A stretch of 64,000 bases of DNA from Chelativorans petroleitrophicus (GCF_025398195.1 NZ_JAODNV010000004.1:248001-312000), one strand, 5' to 3'. Numbered from the stretch's first letter, positions 43,961-53,257 are shown. The notes: generated from the sequence alone by a model not told the origin. Made by a program: numbers and translations.

Positions 43961-44755
43961 ATGCGCCAGGCTCGCGTCGCGCCCCTTCTCCTGCTTGCGA
44001 TGCTCTCCTTCACGGAGCGGGCGACCGCACAGCTTACGGATTCCACGCCGGAAAGCATCGAGATCGGCCTTTCGACCGACACCATTTACATTACCTCCGA
44101 CTTCGCCGGCGCGAATCTCACGATCTTCGGCGCGCTCGACAATGCCGATCCGCTGATCAGCCGCCAGGGCGGCTATGACGTGATCGTTGTTCTGGAGGGG
44201 CCTCGGCGCACCGTTGTTGTGCGCAAGAAGACGCGGGTTCTGGGAATGTGGATCAACACGGATTCGATGGCGTTCCAGGATGTCCCCGCCTCCTACTCGG
44301 TCGCCATGACCCGGCCACCGCAGGACATTACCCACTCGGAAAGCTACGAAAGGCTGGCGCTCAGGGCGCAGAACATTCACCTGCGGCCGATGGATACGGA
44401 CGGAAATCCCGCGTCCATCGAGGAGTTCACGGCAGCCCTGCGCGAACGCATGCAGTCCAGCGAGCTTTATTCGGAACTGGTGGGTGGCGTGCAGTTTTTA
44501 TCGCGCAGCCTGTTCCGCGCCACGCTGCATCTGGCGCCGAACGTGCCGGTTGGAACCCACCGGGCTCGCGCCTTCCTCTTCCGCAACGGCATCTTCGTGA
44601 AGGAGACGTCGGCAGCGCTCAACATCCGCAAGGCGGGCGTCGAGCAGCGCATCTACGAATTCGCGCATCAGGAGAGCCTGATCTACGGCGTGCTATCGGT
44701 GCTCCTGGCAATGCTGACGGGCTGGCTCGGCCGCCTTGTCTTCCGCAGGGACTGA
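43961..44755 (+). CDS. TIGR02186 family membrane-anchored periplasmic protein
   Basis: The 264-residue protein has a Sec signal (residues 1-23, cleaved near RATAQ), a periplasmic beta-rich domain and a C-terminal membrane helix (about 240-258, SLIYGVLSVLLAMLTGWLGR). Recognisable parts are ESIEIGLSTDTIYITSDFAG, VVLEGPRRTVVVRKKTRVLG, MWINTDSMAFQDVPASYSVA and GVEQRIYEFAHQESLIYG. These match the conserved alphaproteobacterial family TIGR02186, which is nearly always next to a TauE-like exporter. Its role, perhaps as a periplasmic partner of the exporter, is not established. A dispersed palindromic repeat lies 30 bp downstream. Confidence 0.9.
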   Translation: MRQARVAPLLLLAMLSFTERATAQLTDSTPESIEIGLSTDTIYITSDFAGANLTIFGALDNADPLISRQGGYDVIVVLEGPRRTVVVRKKTRVLGMWINTDSMAFQDVPASYSVAMTRPPQDITHSESYERLALRAQNIHLRPMDTDGNPASIEEFTAALRERMQSSELYSELVGGVQFLSRSLFRATLHLAPNVPVGTHRARAFLFRNGIFVKETSAALNIRKAGVEQRIYEFAHQESLIYGVLSVLLAMLTGWLGRLVFRRD

Positions 44756-44784
44756 CGCACGCTGCATGGTGCATGCCACACCCT

Positions 44785-44873
44785 CGTCATCCCGGAAGCC
44801 GCGAAGCGGCTATCCGGGACCCAGCAGCGCCATCGCCTCGCTGGGTCCCGGCTCTCGCTTCGCCGGGATGACG
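44785..44873. repeat. Dispersed palindromic repeat of the alphaproteobacterial CGTCATCCCGG type
   Basis: The 89-bp element has perfect outer arms CGTCATCCCGG (44785) and CCGGGATGACG (44863) and inner arms CCGGGACCCAGC and GCTGGGTCCCGG. Elements with these ends are scattered in many alphaproteobacterial genomes between genes. Here it lies between convergent genes and can fold into one long hairpin, so it may also stop transcription. Confidence 0.85.
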
Positions 44874-44888
44874 TAGGAGGCAGCTGCC

Positions 44889-45599
44889 TTACGCCGGCCG
44901 CAGCATGCCGCCCGCAATGGGATAGACGCGGTCTCTGCCCAGCATGTAGGCCGTGAGGTGCTCCCGGCGGAAGAGGCCGGAAAAGGCACGGTCGAGCACG
45001 TTGAGATTGCCAGTCAGGCTGCCGAAAGCGGGCATTACGAGCCGCGCCCCGTCGCAGGCGAAGCAGGCGCGGCGCACGGAACGCCCCCGGCGCACGATGC
45101 GCGCGCCGGGGTGAAGGTGCCCGGCAATCTCCCCTTCCCCGCCGGGCTCCGGTTTGTGACGGAAAACGAGATTGCCCAGTGCCAGCTCGCTCACCCAGTC
45201 GCCCGGCAGCCCCTCTGGCGGCGCGGGGTCGTGATTGCCTGCCACCCAGAACCAGGACCGCCCGTCCATGAGGGCCAGAAGATGCCTGCGGAACGCATCG
45301 GGCAGACGCGCCGCGCCCCCGCCGTCATGAAAACTGTCGCCCAGGCTTATGACGGCATCGGGCCGAAGGCGGGCGATGACCTTGTGCAGGCGTTTCAACG
45401 TGGCGGCCGTATCGTAAGGCGGCAGGAACGCACCGCGCCGCGCGTAGGAAGAACCCTTCTCCAGATGGAGGTCGGAGACGACCAGCAGGCGGTCTGCGGG
45501 AAGAAAGAGCGCGCCGGAGGGATCGCACAGCGCGCGCTCCCCAGCGATTACCACTTCCGCCGCCTCCGCAAAGGCGGCCATGCCGTTCATCACGTTCAT
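44889..45599 (-). CDS. pdeM: Ligase-associated DNA damage response endonuclease PdeM
   Basis: PdeM is a metallophosphoesterase that belongs to a four-gene repair set with a helicase, an exonuclease and an ATP-dependent ligase. The 236-residue protein shows the calcineurin-like motifs in order: VVSDLHLEKGSSYARRG (about residue 41), VISLGDSFHDGGG (about 84), FWVAGNHDPAPPEGL (about 117) and GEIAGHLHPGARIVRRGRSV (about 155). The C-terminal MPAFGSLTGNLNVLDRAFSG is also typical. Its start overlaps the helicase stop by 4 bases, so the two are translated together. Confidence 0.94.
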   Translation of the reverse strand: MNVMNGMAAFAEAAEVVIAGERALCDPSGALFLPADRLLVVSDLHLEKGSSYARRGAFLPPYDTAATLKRLHKVIARLRPDAVISLGDSFHDGGGAARLPDAFRRHLLALMDGRSWFWVAGNHDPAPPEGLPGDWVSELALGNLVFRHKPEPGGEGEIAGHLHPGARIVRRGRSVRRACFACDGARLVMPAFGSLTGNLNVLDRAFSGLFRREHLTAYMLGRDRVYPIAGGMLRPA

Positions 45600-48118
45600 G
45601 TGCGCGCAAGGGCCTCCTCGATCAGGGCGTCCGCCGCCTCGCCCAGCAGCGCCTCATGCGCGCTGCCTGCTACCGGTTCCCGGCCGATCTCCAACATCAC
45701 CGGGACGGCGAGCGGTGAAACCCGCTCCAGGTCCTTATGCACGATTCGGCCCCGGATGCGCGACAGCATCTCGCCAAGCCGGGCAATATCGAGCAGGCCA
45801 ACTGCAGCATCCTGCCATGTGGCCTGAAGCAGGATGTGATCAGGCTCATGCTCGCGCAGCACGTCATAGATCAGATCGGCTGAGACGGTAACCTGCCGCC
45901 CGGTCTTCTCCCTGCCGGGATGGCGCCGCTCCACGAGGCCCGAGATGATCGCGCAGTTGCGGAAGGTGCGCTTTAGCATCCAGGAATCCGCGAGCCAGCT
46001 CTCCAGATCGTCTCCCAGCATGTCCTCGTCGAACAGCCGGTCGAGCGAAAGCGCGTCGGCGCGGATCATGCCGCCCATGTCGCCAAGGCTCCAGACCGCC
46101 AGCGAATAGTCGGTGGCGACAAAGCCGAGTGGGCGCGCCCCGGCCCGCTCCAGCCGGCGCGTGAGCAGCATGCCGAGCGTCTGGTGCGCAAGCCTGCCCT
46201 CGAAGGGATAGGCCACCATGTAGAAGCGGCTGCCGTGCGGGAAGGTCTCGACCAGAAGATCGTCCCTGCGCGGCAGCAGAGACCGCTCCTCCTGTATGCG
46301 CAGCCAGTCGGATACCTGCTCCGGCAGCGCGCTCCAGCGCGACCGGTCGGCAAGCATGGACCGCACCTCGCCTGCCAGATAGGTGGAAAGCGGAAACTTG
46401 CCGCCAGCGTAGGCGGGCACCATCGCGTCCTCTCCAGCGGCGGAGGTCACATACGCCTCGTTCTCCCGGATGCCTTCGAAACGCAGCGTGCGCCCGGAAA
46501 AGAAGAAGGTGTCGCCCGGCGTGAGAGTCTCGAGGAAATATTCCTCCACCTGCCCCAGAACCATGCCGCCACGCGCCATCCCGTTCGGGCCGCGGTGGCG
46601 GATAAGCCGCACATTTAGCAGCGGCTCCTCCACGATGGTACCGACGTTGAGCCGGTATTGCTGCGCGACGCTGGGATGGGAGATGCGCCAGCGGCCGTCC
46701 TTCATGCGGCGGATGCGGGCATAGCGCTCGTAGGTCCTCAGCGCATAGCCGCCGGTGGCAACGAACTCGACCACGCGGGAGAACGTGGCCCGGTCGAGCC
46801 AGGCATAGGGTGATGCGCTGCGCACCTCGTTAAAGAACTCGTCCTCGTCGAAGGGACCTGCGCAGGCGCGGCCCAGAACATGCTGCGCCAGCACGTCGAG
46901 CGTTCCATTCCCCAGGGGAGGGGTATCCTGCGCGCCTAGATAGTTCGCCTCAAGCGCCGCCCGGCACTCCATCACCTCGAAGCGGTTCGCGGGCACAAGG
47001 ATGGCGCGGCTCGGTTCGTCCATCCGGTGGTTGGAGCGGCCGATGCGCTGGGCGAGGCGGCTCGCCCCCTTCGGCGCGCCGACATGGATGACGAGATCGA
47101 CATCGCCCCAGTCGATGCCGAGATCGAGCGTGGAGGTGGCGACGATGGCGCGCAGGCTGTTCGTCTCCATCGCCTTCTCCACCTTGCGCCGCTGTGCCAC
47201 ATTGAGCGAGCCGTGATGGAGGGCGATCGGCAGATTGTCGTCGTTGATGTGCCAGAGCGCGCGGAAGAGCATCTCGGCCTGGCTGCGTGTGTTCACGAAG
47301 AGCAGCGTGGTCTTGTGCTTCTTGATCGCCTCGTAGATGGCGGGCATGGCGTAGAGCGCCGAATGCCCCGCCCATGGCACATGCTCCTCCGTCTCGAGTA
47401 TCGTGATCTCCGGTTTGGCCCCGCCGCTCACGGTCACGATGTCTGCCATCGCGCCGGGCGGGTTCTGGTCCACGAGCCAGCGTCTCAGCCCGTCCGGATC
47501 CGCCACGGTGGCGGAAAGGCCGATGCTGACCGGATTGCCCGAGAGGCGGCGCAGCCGCGCCAGGCCCAGCGAAAGCAGATGCCCGCGCTTGGACGTGACA
47601 AGGGAATGCAGCTCATCGAGCACCACATATTTGAGGTCTGCAAAGAACCTCTCCGCCCCGGGGGCAGCGATGAGAAGCGCAAGCTGCTCCGGCGTGGTGA
47701 GCAGGATGTCGGGAGGAACGAGCCGTTGCCGCTGGCGCTTGTGGGCGGGCGTGTCGCCCGTGCGCGTCTCGATGCGGATATCAAGCCCGATCTCCTCGAC
47801 GGGTTTGGACAGGTTCCGCTCAATGTCCACCGCCAGCGCCTTGAGCGGCGAGATGTAGAGCGTGTGGATGCCGCGCGACGCCTGTCCCAGCACGTGCTTC
47901 GGCCGTGCTGCTAGGTTCGTCAATGAGGGCAGGAAGCCTGCCAGCGTCTTGCCTGCGCCTGTGGGCGCGATGAGAAGCACCGAGCGCCCCTCGCTGGTGC
48001 GCCGCAGCAGTTCAAGCTGATGGGGGCGCGGCGACCATCCGCGCGCGGCGAACCATTCCTGGAACGCGGCAGGCAAGAGGGCGGCGCGGTCGCCAGTCAT
48101 GACATCCAGCTCAGTCAA
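45596..48118 (-). CDS. Ligase-associated DNA damage response DEXH helicase (Lhr-like)
   Basis: The 840-residue superfamily 2 helicase has Walker A LLIAPTGAGKTLAGFLPSL (about residue 50), the motif II box VVLDELHSLVTSKRGHLLSL (about 170), motif III IGLSATV, and motif VI QRIGRSNHRMDEPSRA (about 360). An Lhr-core C-terminal extension follows, including the region with TFFFSGRTLRFEGI. It belongs to the bacterial Lhr group that occurs with PdeM, the exonuclease and the ligase, a set linked in Pseudomonas putida to repair of DNA damage such as crosslinks and alkylation. It is divergent from the exonuclease gene, sharing a 77-bp promoter region. Confidence 0.95.
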   Translation of the reverse strand: MTELDVMTGDRAALLPAAFQEWFAARGWSPRPHQLELLRRTSEGRSVLLIAPTGAGKTLAGFLPSLTNLAARPKHVLGQASRGIHTLYISPLKALAVDIERNLSKPVEEIGLDIRIETRTGDTPAHKRQRQRLVPPDILLTTPEQLALLIAAPGAERFFADLKYVVLDELHSLVTSKRGHLLSLGLARLRRLSGNPVSIGLSATVADPDGLRRWLVDQNPPGAMADIVTVSGGAKPEITILETEEHVPWAGHSALYAMPAIYEAIKKHKTTLLFVNTRSQAEMLFRALWHINDDNLPIALHHGSLNVAQRRKVEKAMETNSLRAIVATSTLDLGIDWGDVDLVIHVGAPKGASRLAQRIGRSNHRMDEPSRAILVPANRFEVMECRAALEANYLGAQDTPPLGNGTLDVLAQHVLGRACAGPFDEDEFFNEVRSASPYAWLDRATFSRVVEFVATGGYALRTYERYARIRRMKDGRWRISHPSVAQQYRLNVGTIVEEPLLNVRLIRHRGPNGMARGGMVLGQVEEYFLETLTPGDTFFFSGRTLRFEGIRENEAYVTSAAGEDAMVPAYAGGKFPLSTYLAGEVRSMLADRSRWSALPEQVSDWLRIQEERSLLPRRDDLLVETFPHGSRFYMVAYPFEGRLAHQTLGMLLTRRLERAGARPLGFVATDYSLAVWSLGDMGGMIRADALSLDRLFDEDMLGDDLESWLADSWMLKRTFRNCAIISGLVERRHPGREKTGRQVTVSADLIYDVLREHEPDHILLQATWQDAAVGLLDIARLGEMLSRIRGRIVHKDLERVSPLAVPVMLEIGREPVAGSAHEALLGEAADALIEEALART

Positions 48119-48195
48119 GGTGGCTAGAACTAATCCAGAACGGCGAGAGCGCCAAGCTGCCTTTCGCCTGCGCGAAAAACACCTATCTTGGTCTC

Positions 48196-49206
48196 ATGAA
48201 TGCGCGCCAGTTGCTCCGCTCCCGCCCAGAAGGGCTTTATTGCCCGTCGGGAGACTTCTTTATCGACCCGGTACGACCCGTGGAACGGGCCTTGATCACC
48301 CACGGGCACTCCGACCATGCGCGCGCCGGGCACGGTGCGGTGATGGCCACGCGGGAAACGCTGGACATCATGGGTCTGCGCTACGGCACAGGCTTCGCGG
48401 GCAGGATGCAAGAAGCGCGCCTAGGCGAAACGGTTACCGTCAACGGAGTGCGCGTCACTTTCCATCCCGCCGGGCATGTGCTGGGCTCGGCGCAGATCTC
48501 AGTCGAGGCGAACGGCCTGCGCATCGTGGCATCCGGCGACTACAAGCGCAGCCGCGACCCGACCTGCGCTGCCTTTGAGCCGATCACCTGCGACGTGTTC
48601 ATCACCGAGGCGACCTTTGGACTGCCCGTCTTCACCCATCCGGACCCGGCGCACGAGATCAGTCAGCTCCTGACTTCGCTCAAACAGTTCCCGGAACGCA
48701 CACACATCGTCGGCGCCTACTCCCTGGGCAAGGCCCAGCGGGTGATCGCGCTGCTGCGCGAGGCGGGCTATGGCGAGACCATCTATATCCACGGCGCGCT
48801 GGCCAGGCTCTGCGCCTATTACGAGGAAACCGGCGTGCCGCTGGGCCCCCTGCAGCCCGCCACCGTGGAGGGGAAGGCCGACGCACCGCCCGCCGGTGCC
48901 ATTGTGGTGGCGCCGCCTTCTGCTATGGACGACCGCTGGTCACGCCGCTTTGCCGACCCGCTTTCCTGCTTCGCCTCCGGCTGGATGCGCATCCGCCAGC
49001 GGGTGCGCCAGCGCGGCGTGGAGCTGCCGCTCATCATCTCCGACCACGCGGACTGGGACGAGCTCACCGCCAGCATCCGCGACACCGGCGCTTCTGAGGT
49101 CTGGGTCACGCATGGCCGCGAGGAGGCACTCGTGCGCTGGTGCGAGCTCAACGGCATCTCCGCAAGGCCCCTGCATCTGGCCGGGTACGAGGACGAGGCT
49201 GAATAG
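48196..49206 (+). CDS. Ligase-associated DNA damage response exonuclease (metallo-beta-lactamase fold)
   Basis: The 336-residue protein is of the CPSF/SNM1-like metallo-beta-lactamase group. The metal site is in LITHGHSDHARAGHGAVMAT (about residue 34), PAGHVLGSAQISVE (about 92) and VASGDYKRSRDPTCAAFEPI with the metal-binding aspartate (about 113), plus LIISDHADWDEL near the C-terminus. Family members trim DNA ends before sealing. Its TAG overlaps the GTG of the ligase gene by one base, so the two nucleases and the ligase lie in two tightly coupled pairs that read away from each other. Confidence 0.94.
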   Translation: MNARQLLRSRPEGLYCPSGDFFIDPVRPVERALITHGHSDHARAGHGAVMATRETLDIMGLRYGTGFAGRMQEARLGETVTVNGVRVTFHPAGHVLGSAQISVEANGLRIVASGDYKRSRDPTCAAFEPITCDVFITEATFGLPVFTHPDPAHEISQLLTSLKQFPERTHIVGAYSLGKAQRVIALLREAGYGETIYIHGALARLCAYYEETGVPLGPLQPATVEGKADAPPAGAIVVAPPSAMDDRWSRRFADPLSCFASGWMRIRQRVRQRGVELPLIISDHADWDELTASIRDTGASEVWVTHGREEALVRWCELNGISARPLHLAGYEDEAE

Positions 49207-50804
49207 TGGAGCGCTTTGCTGAACTGCTCGACCGGCTGGTGCTGACGCCTTCGCGCAACGGCAAGCTGCGGCTCATCATCGATTATTTCTCCACCGTGCC
49301 GGACCCGGATCGCGGCTATGGCCTTGCGGGGCTGACGGGTGGCCTCGATTTCCCGGCGATCAAGCCCGCCATGTTGCGCACGCTGGTGATGGAGCGCGTG
49401 GACCCGGTCCTGTTTGACTATTCCTACGATTATGTGGGCGATCTTGCGGAAACCGTCTCGCTTATCTGGCCCTCGCGGGGCGGCGGCACCGCAGCTCCAA
49501 CGCTTTCCGAAGTGGTCCGGCGGCTTGCGCAGGCCAGCCGCTCGGACGCGCCGGCCGTGATGGGGGGCCTGCTCGACGATCTGTCGCCCTCAGGCCGCTT
49601 TGCCGCAATCAAGCTGGCGACGGGCGGGCTTCGCGTCGGCGTTTCGGCGCGGCTCACCAAACAGGCGCTGGCCGCCTTCGGCGAAGTGGACGTGCATGAG
49701 ATCGAGGAATTGTGGCACGGGCTTGCACCGCCTTATGAGCCGTTCTTCGCGTGGCTCGAAAAGCGTGGGCCCCGGCCGCAGAACGCAGCCCTGGCGCCCT
49801 TCCGCCCGGTCATGCTGGCTCATGCCGTCGCTGAGGCCGACTTTTCGACGATCCGCTCGGAAGACTATGCGGCCGAATGGAAATGGGACGGCATTCGCGT
49901 GCAGGCCGTCAACCAAGGTGGGGTGCGGCGGCTCTACTCGCGCACCGGCGACGACATTTCCGGCGCATTCCCCGACCTTCTGGAGGCGATGGATTTCGAG
50001 GGTGCGCTCGACGGAGAGCTCCTGGTGGGAGACCCCCAGCAGCGCACCGGCACATTCTCCGATCTTCAGCAGCGGCTCAACCGCAAGACCGTCTCCCGCA
50101 CGATGTTGAGGGACTATCCGGTCTTCATGCGCTGCTACGATGCGCTTACGCTCGATAAGCGCGATATACGGGCCTTGCCCTATGTCGAGCGTCGTGAATT
50201 GCTCGAGGCTTTCGTTAGCAGGCTCTCGCCCGAGCGTTTCGATCTTTCGCCCAATATCGCCTTTGCTACATTGGAGGAGCTCGACGAAAAGCGCTGCAAC
50301 CCGCTGCACCCGGTGATCGAAGGGGTGATGCTGAAGCGCAAGGACTCGCCCTATCTTCCCGGCCGCCCGAAGGGCCCCTGGTTCAAGTGGAAACGCGATC
50401 CTTACACGGTCGATGCGGTACTGATGTATGCCCAGCGCGGGCACGGCAAGCGGTCGAGCTTCTATTCCGACTATACCTTTGGCGTCTGGTCGGGCCCTCC
50501 GGAGGATCCCGTGCTGGTGCCCGTCGGCAAGGCCTATTTCGGCTTCACTGACGAGGAGTTGAGGCAGCTCGATAAATATGTGCGGGAGAACACCATCGAG
50601 CGTTTTGGCCCAGTGCGCGCCGTACGCGCCGACCGCAACCACGGGCTCGTGCTGGAAGTCGCCTTCGAGGGGCTTCAGCGCTCCACCCGTCACAAATCGG
50701 GCGTCGCCATGCGCTTCCCGCGCATTTCACGTTTGCGCTGGGACAAGCCTGCGCATGAAGCCGATCGGCTGGAAACCCTGGAGGCGATGCTGCCCCCGTC
50801 GTGA
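49206..50804 (+). CDS. Cisplatin damage response ATP-dependent DNA ligase
   Basis: The 532-residue enzyme belongs to the bacterial ATP-dependent DNA ligases that accompany the helicase, PdeM and exonuclease. The nucleotidyl lysine is in YAAEWKWDGIRVQAV (about residue 223). Other ligase motifs are YSRTGDDISGAFPDLLEAM (motif Ia region), FEGALDGELLVGD (motif III), HPVIEGVMLKRKDSPYLPGR (motif IV) and GPWFKWKRDPYTVDAVLMYA (motif V). An N-terminal helical DNA-binding domain of about 180 residues comes first and an OB-fold follows. The start is a GTG that overlaps the exonuclease stop. Confidence 0.95.
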   Translation: MERFAELLDRLVLTPSRNGKLRLIIDYFSTVPDPDRGYGLAGLTGGLDFPAIKPAMLRTLVMERVDPVLFDYSYDYVGDLAETVSLIWPSRGGGTAAPTLSEVVRRLAQASRSDAPAVMGGLLDDLSPSGRFAAIKLATGGLRVGVSARLTKQALAAFGEVDVHEIEELWHGLAPPYEPFFAWLEKRGPRPQNAALAPFRPVMLAHAVAEADFSTIRSEDYAAEWKWDGIRVQAVNQGGVRRLYSRTGDDISGAFPDLLEAMDFEGALDGELLVGDPQQRTGTFSDLQQRLNRKTVSRTMLRDYPVFMRCYDALTLDKRDIRALPYVERRELLEAFVSRLSPERFDLSPNIAFATLEELDEKRCNPLHPVIEGVMLKRKDSPYLPGRPKGPWFKWKRDPYTVDAVLMYAQRGHGKRSSFYSDYTFGVWSGPPEDPVLVPVGKAYFGFTDEELRQLDKYVRENTIERFGPVRAVRADRNHGLVLEVAFEGLQRSTRHKSGVAMRFPRISRLRWDKPAHEADRLETLEAMLPPS

Positions 50805-50857
50805 TTGCGGCCGATGAGGAGTGATTCGCCGGGTGCACAGCAGGCTCCGCGCCTAGC

Positions 50858-51931
50858 TTAATTGAGGACGGAGACCCGCAGCGAAAACACCTCCAGCACC
50901 CGCCCCTGACCTTCCATATCGGGGACAACGGAAATCGTGCCCCCCGCGGCCGGCCGGGCGTTGGGGAACTCGACCTCGAACAGATAGTCCGACGGCAGCA
51001 GGCCCACCGTGTAGCGCGTGCGCCCGCAGTCTCCGAGCGCGCCGAAATCGCAGGTTACGGAAATCTGTGTCTCTTCTCCATCCTCCGCGCGTGCGGTGAG
51101 ATTGAAGACGGCGCGTTTTCCGGCCAGCGTCTCGAGCACACCCTGCCCCACGGCGAAGGAGACGGCGGCCTCCGCCGATTCCGCGCTGATCTGCAGGAAG
51201 GTGTCGCCCTCCCGCGTCATCACTTCGGCGCTCGCGCCCGGTGACGTGCTGACCGTAGTCGGGTCCGTGGGCGTAAAAATGGTGATCCAGTTGCCCGGTT
51301 CCTCTGCACTGTCCTCGCCTGAGCGTGCGGGCGCTGTATCGCCGGAAGCGGATTCCTCATTGCGGGCAGGCTGGGAGATGTCCGGGCCGCCTGCACTATC
51401 GCCCGCCGGCTGACCGTCCCCAGCAACTATCCACCACAAGGTCAGCCCGACGGCGGCAGCCACCGCGATGACCGCAAGAAGCAGGACAATGCGGCCGATG
51501 CCCCGCCTTCTTCGGGGAGAGGACGCGCGCCTCTCGCCTTCAGGCGAGTAGGCCGCCTGCGAGCCCTCCTCGAAGGCGAGCCGGTCTTCGCGCGCCACGC
51601 GCGGCGCAAAATCGGAAGCCTGCTCCGAAGCCTGAGCCGGCGGTTGCTGGGCTGCGGGCGGCTGTTGAGCGACGGTCGGCTGCGGCGCGGAAGCGGCGAG
51701 ATATTCCCGCTCGATCTCCACGATGACGGCCTTGGCCTGCTCGCGCCGGCGGCGCACCTCTTCCGCGGAAATGCCGGGCCGCCCTTCGAGCGACCGATCG
51801 AGCGCGACAAAGAGCTGCCGGTAGACCTTCTCGCGGAATGCCTTGTCGCTTGCGTTGCCCTTCTGCAGCGCGCTGGTGATCGCTTTCTTGATGGCGTCCA
51901 ACACCGCCCCCTGAAATTGAAGCCTACGCAT
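50858..51931 (-). CDS. Hypothetical membrane protein with N-terminal helical domain
   Basis: I do not recognise the family. The N-terminal 65 residues are helical and charged (LDAIKKAITSALQKGNASDK, VYRQLFVALDRSLEG), then comes a Pro/Gln/Ala-rich linker, a basic stop-transfer (RRRRG) and one membrane helix (about 152-174, IVLLLAVIAVAAAVGLTLWW). The C-terminal 180 residues would be periplasmic and look like a beta-sandwich (AVSFAVGQGVLETLAGKRAV, EDGEETQISVTCDFGALGDC) with two cysteines that may form a bond. I use ATG at 51931; a GTG at 51904 or TTG at 51901, each behind AGGGGGC, fits the usual start of the domain better. It is divergent from the dgcN-like gene. Confidence 0.78.
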   Translation of the reverse strand: MRRLQFQGAVLDAIKKAITSALQKGNASDKAFREKVYRQLFVALDRSLEGRPGISAEEVRRRREQAKAVIVEIEREYLAASAPQPTVAQQPPAAQQPPAQASEQASDFAPRVAREDRLAFEEGSQAAYSPEGERRASSPRRRRGIGRIVLLLAVIAVAAAVGLTLWWIVAGDGQPAGDSAGGPDISQPARNEESASGDTAPARSGEDSAEEPGNWITIFTPTDPTTVSTSPGASAEVMTREGDTFLQISAESAEAAVSFAVGQGVLETLAGKRAVFNLTARAEDGEETQISVTCDFGALGDCGRTRYTVGLLPSDYLFEVEFPNARPAAGGTISVVPDMEGQGRVLEVFSLRVSVLN

Positions 51932-51964
51932 CGTTAAACGCAGGCGCGCGCGCAATCAACGTTG

Positions 51965-51993
51965 TTGACGGAAGCGGATAGCGCAACAATAAG
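51965..51993 (+). promoter_or_regulatory. Likely promoter of the dgcN-like gene
   Basis: TTGACG (51965-51970) and AATAAG (51988-51993) have a 17-bp spacing and point at the dgcN-like gene, giving a 5' untranslated region of about 100 bases. Confidence 0.4.
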
Positions 51994-52103
51994 GCAGCAA
52001 ACCGTCAGCAGACCCTCTTGCCGTGCCTGGCGGGCAGGCTCCTGCTGCCTGATCTTCTGAACTTTAATCGCGTTATTGCACAACTGGATTTTGGGGAGTT
52101 GCC

Positions 52104-53102
52104 ATGCTGAAGACGCCTTATCTGCTTTTTCTCGGCGACGCGCCGGACCAGCTTGCCGCCAAGGTGGCGCAAGGCATCAGGCACTGGCGTCCCGAATCCT
52201 GCGTGGGGCAGCTCCGGTTCCCCGGCTGCAATGCCGATGTCGGCCTGCCGGATATGACGGTGGAGGAGGCGCGCAAAGCGGGGGACCAAACCATGGTCAT
52301 CGGCACGGCGAACCGCGGCGGTGTCATTTCGCCCGCTTGGCTTGAAACGCTGGTTGCCGCCGCCGAGGCGGGTATGGATATCGCCTCGGGCCTGCACAAC
52401 CGGCTGACAGCACTGCCTACCCTGGTCGAAGCGGCGGAGCGCGCGGGTACGCGTCTCATCGATGTGCGGGTGCCGCAGCAGGAGTTTCCCATAGCCGACG
52501 GCAAGCGCCGGACCGGCAAGCGCTGCCTTGCCGTAGGCACGGATTGCTCGGTCGGCAAAATGTACACGGCGCTGGCCATAGAACGCGAAATGCGAAACCG
52601 CGGCATGAAGGCGACCTTCCGCGCGACCGGCCAGACCGGCATTCTGATCACGGGCTCGGGCATCCCGCTGGATGCGATCGTGGCGGATTTCATGGCCGGG
52701 GCGGTTGAGTGGCTCACGCCCGACAACGATCCCGACCATTGGGACCTGATCGAGGGGCAGGGCAGCCTGTTCCATCCGTCCTTCTCCGGCGTCACCATGG
52801 CGCTCATCCATGGCGGGCAGCCGGATGCGCTGGTGCTCTGCCACGAGCCGACACGCAGTCATATGCGCGGCCTGCCCCATTATGCGCTTCCCTCGCTCGA
52901 GGCCTTGCGGAATCTGGCGCTTGAGACAGCGCGCATCGTCAATCCCGATGTGCGAGTGACCGGCATTTCCGTCAACACAGCCGCCCTTGCGGAAGAAGAC
53001 GCCCGGAAGTGCCTGGAGGAGATCGAGGCGTGCATGGGCCTGCCTGCAGTCGATCCGTTCCGCCAGGGTGCCGGGCGGCTGGTGGATGCACTCAGCGCAT
53101 AG
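52104..53102 (+). CDS. dgcN: DUF1611 family protein, DgcN-like (D-glutamate/D-amino acid related)
   Basis: The 332-residue protein belongs to DUF1611. A nucleotide-binding loop is visible in CLAVGTDCSVGKMYTALAIE (about residues 143-162), followed by FRATGQTGILITGSGIPLDA and the EGQGSLFHPSFSGVTMALIH segment. Recent work named members of this family DgcN, an N-acetyltransferase that acts on D-glutamate before racemisation by the dipeptide-epimerase-like DgcA. Here no dgcA lies next to it; thiolase and FadB genes follow 155 bp downstream. The name therefore rests on the family and should be read as likely but not certain. A start ATG with GGGGAG ahead supports the frame. Confidence 0.82.
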   Translation: MLKTPYLLFLGDAPDQLAAKVAQGIRHWRPESCVGQLRFPGCNADVGLPDMTVEEARKAGDQTMVIGTANRGGVISPAWLETLVAAAEAGMDIASGLHNRLTALPTLVEAAERAGTRLIDVRVPQQEFPIADGKRRTGKRCLAVGTDCSVGKMYTALAIEREMRNRGMKATFRATGQTGILITGSGIPLDAIVADFMAGAVEWLTPDNDPDHWDLIEGQGSLFHPSFSGVTMALIHGGQPDALVLCHEPTRSHMRGLPHYALPSLEALRNLALETARIVNPDVRVTGISVNTAALAEEDARKCLEEIEACMGLPAVDPFRQGAGRLVDALSA

Positions 53103-53257
53103 CGCCGGCCCAGAGATGACCCGGTTGAACGGCATGGCCTTTTGAGTTGGCTTCGCGGTCGCTTTCTGCTCTGTTGAAGCAAACATGAGGCGACTGAACA
53201 TTTCACCCGAAGCAGCGCGGCGGAGAACCGCCTGCGCCCGGATAGGGAGACAGCAAC

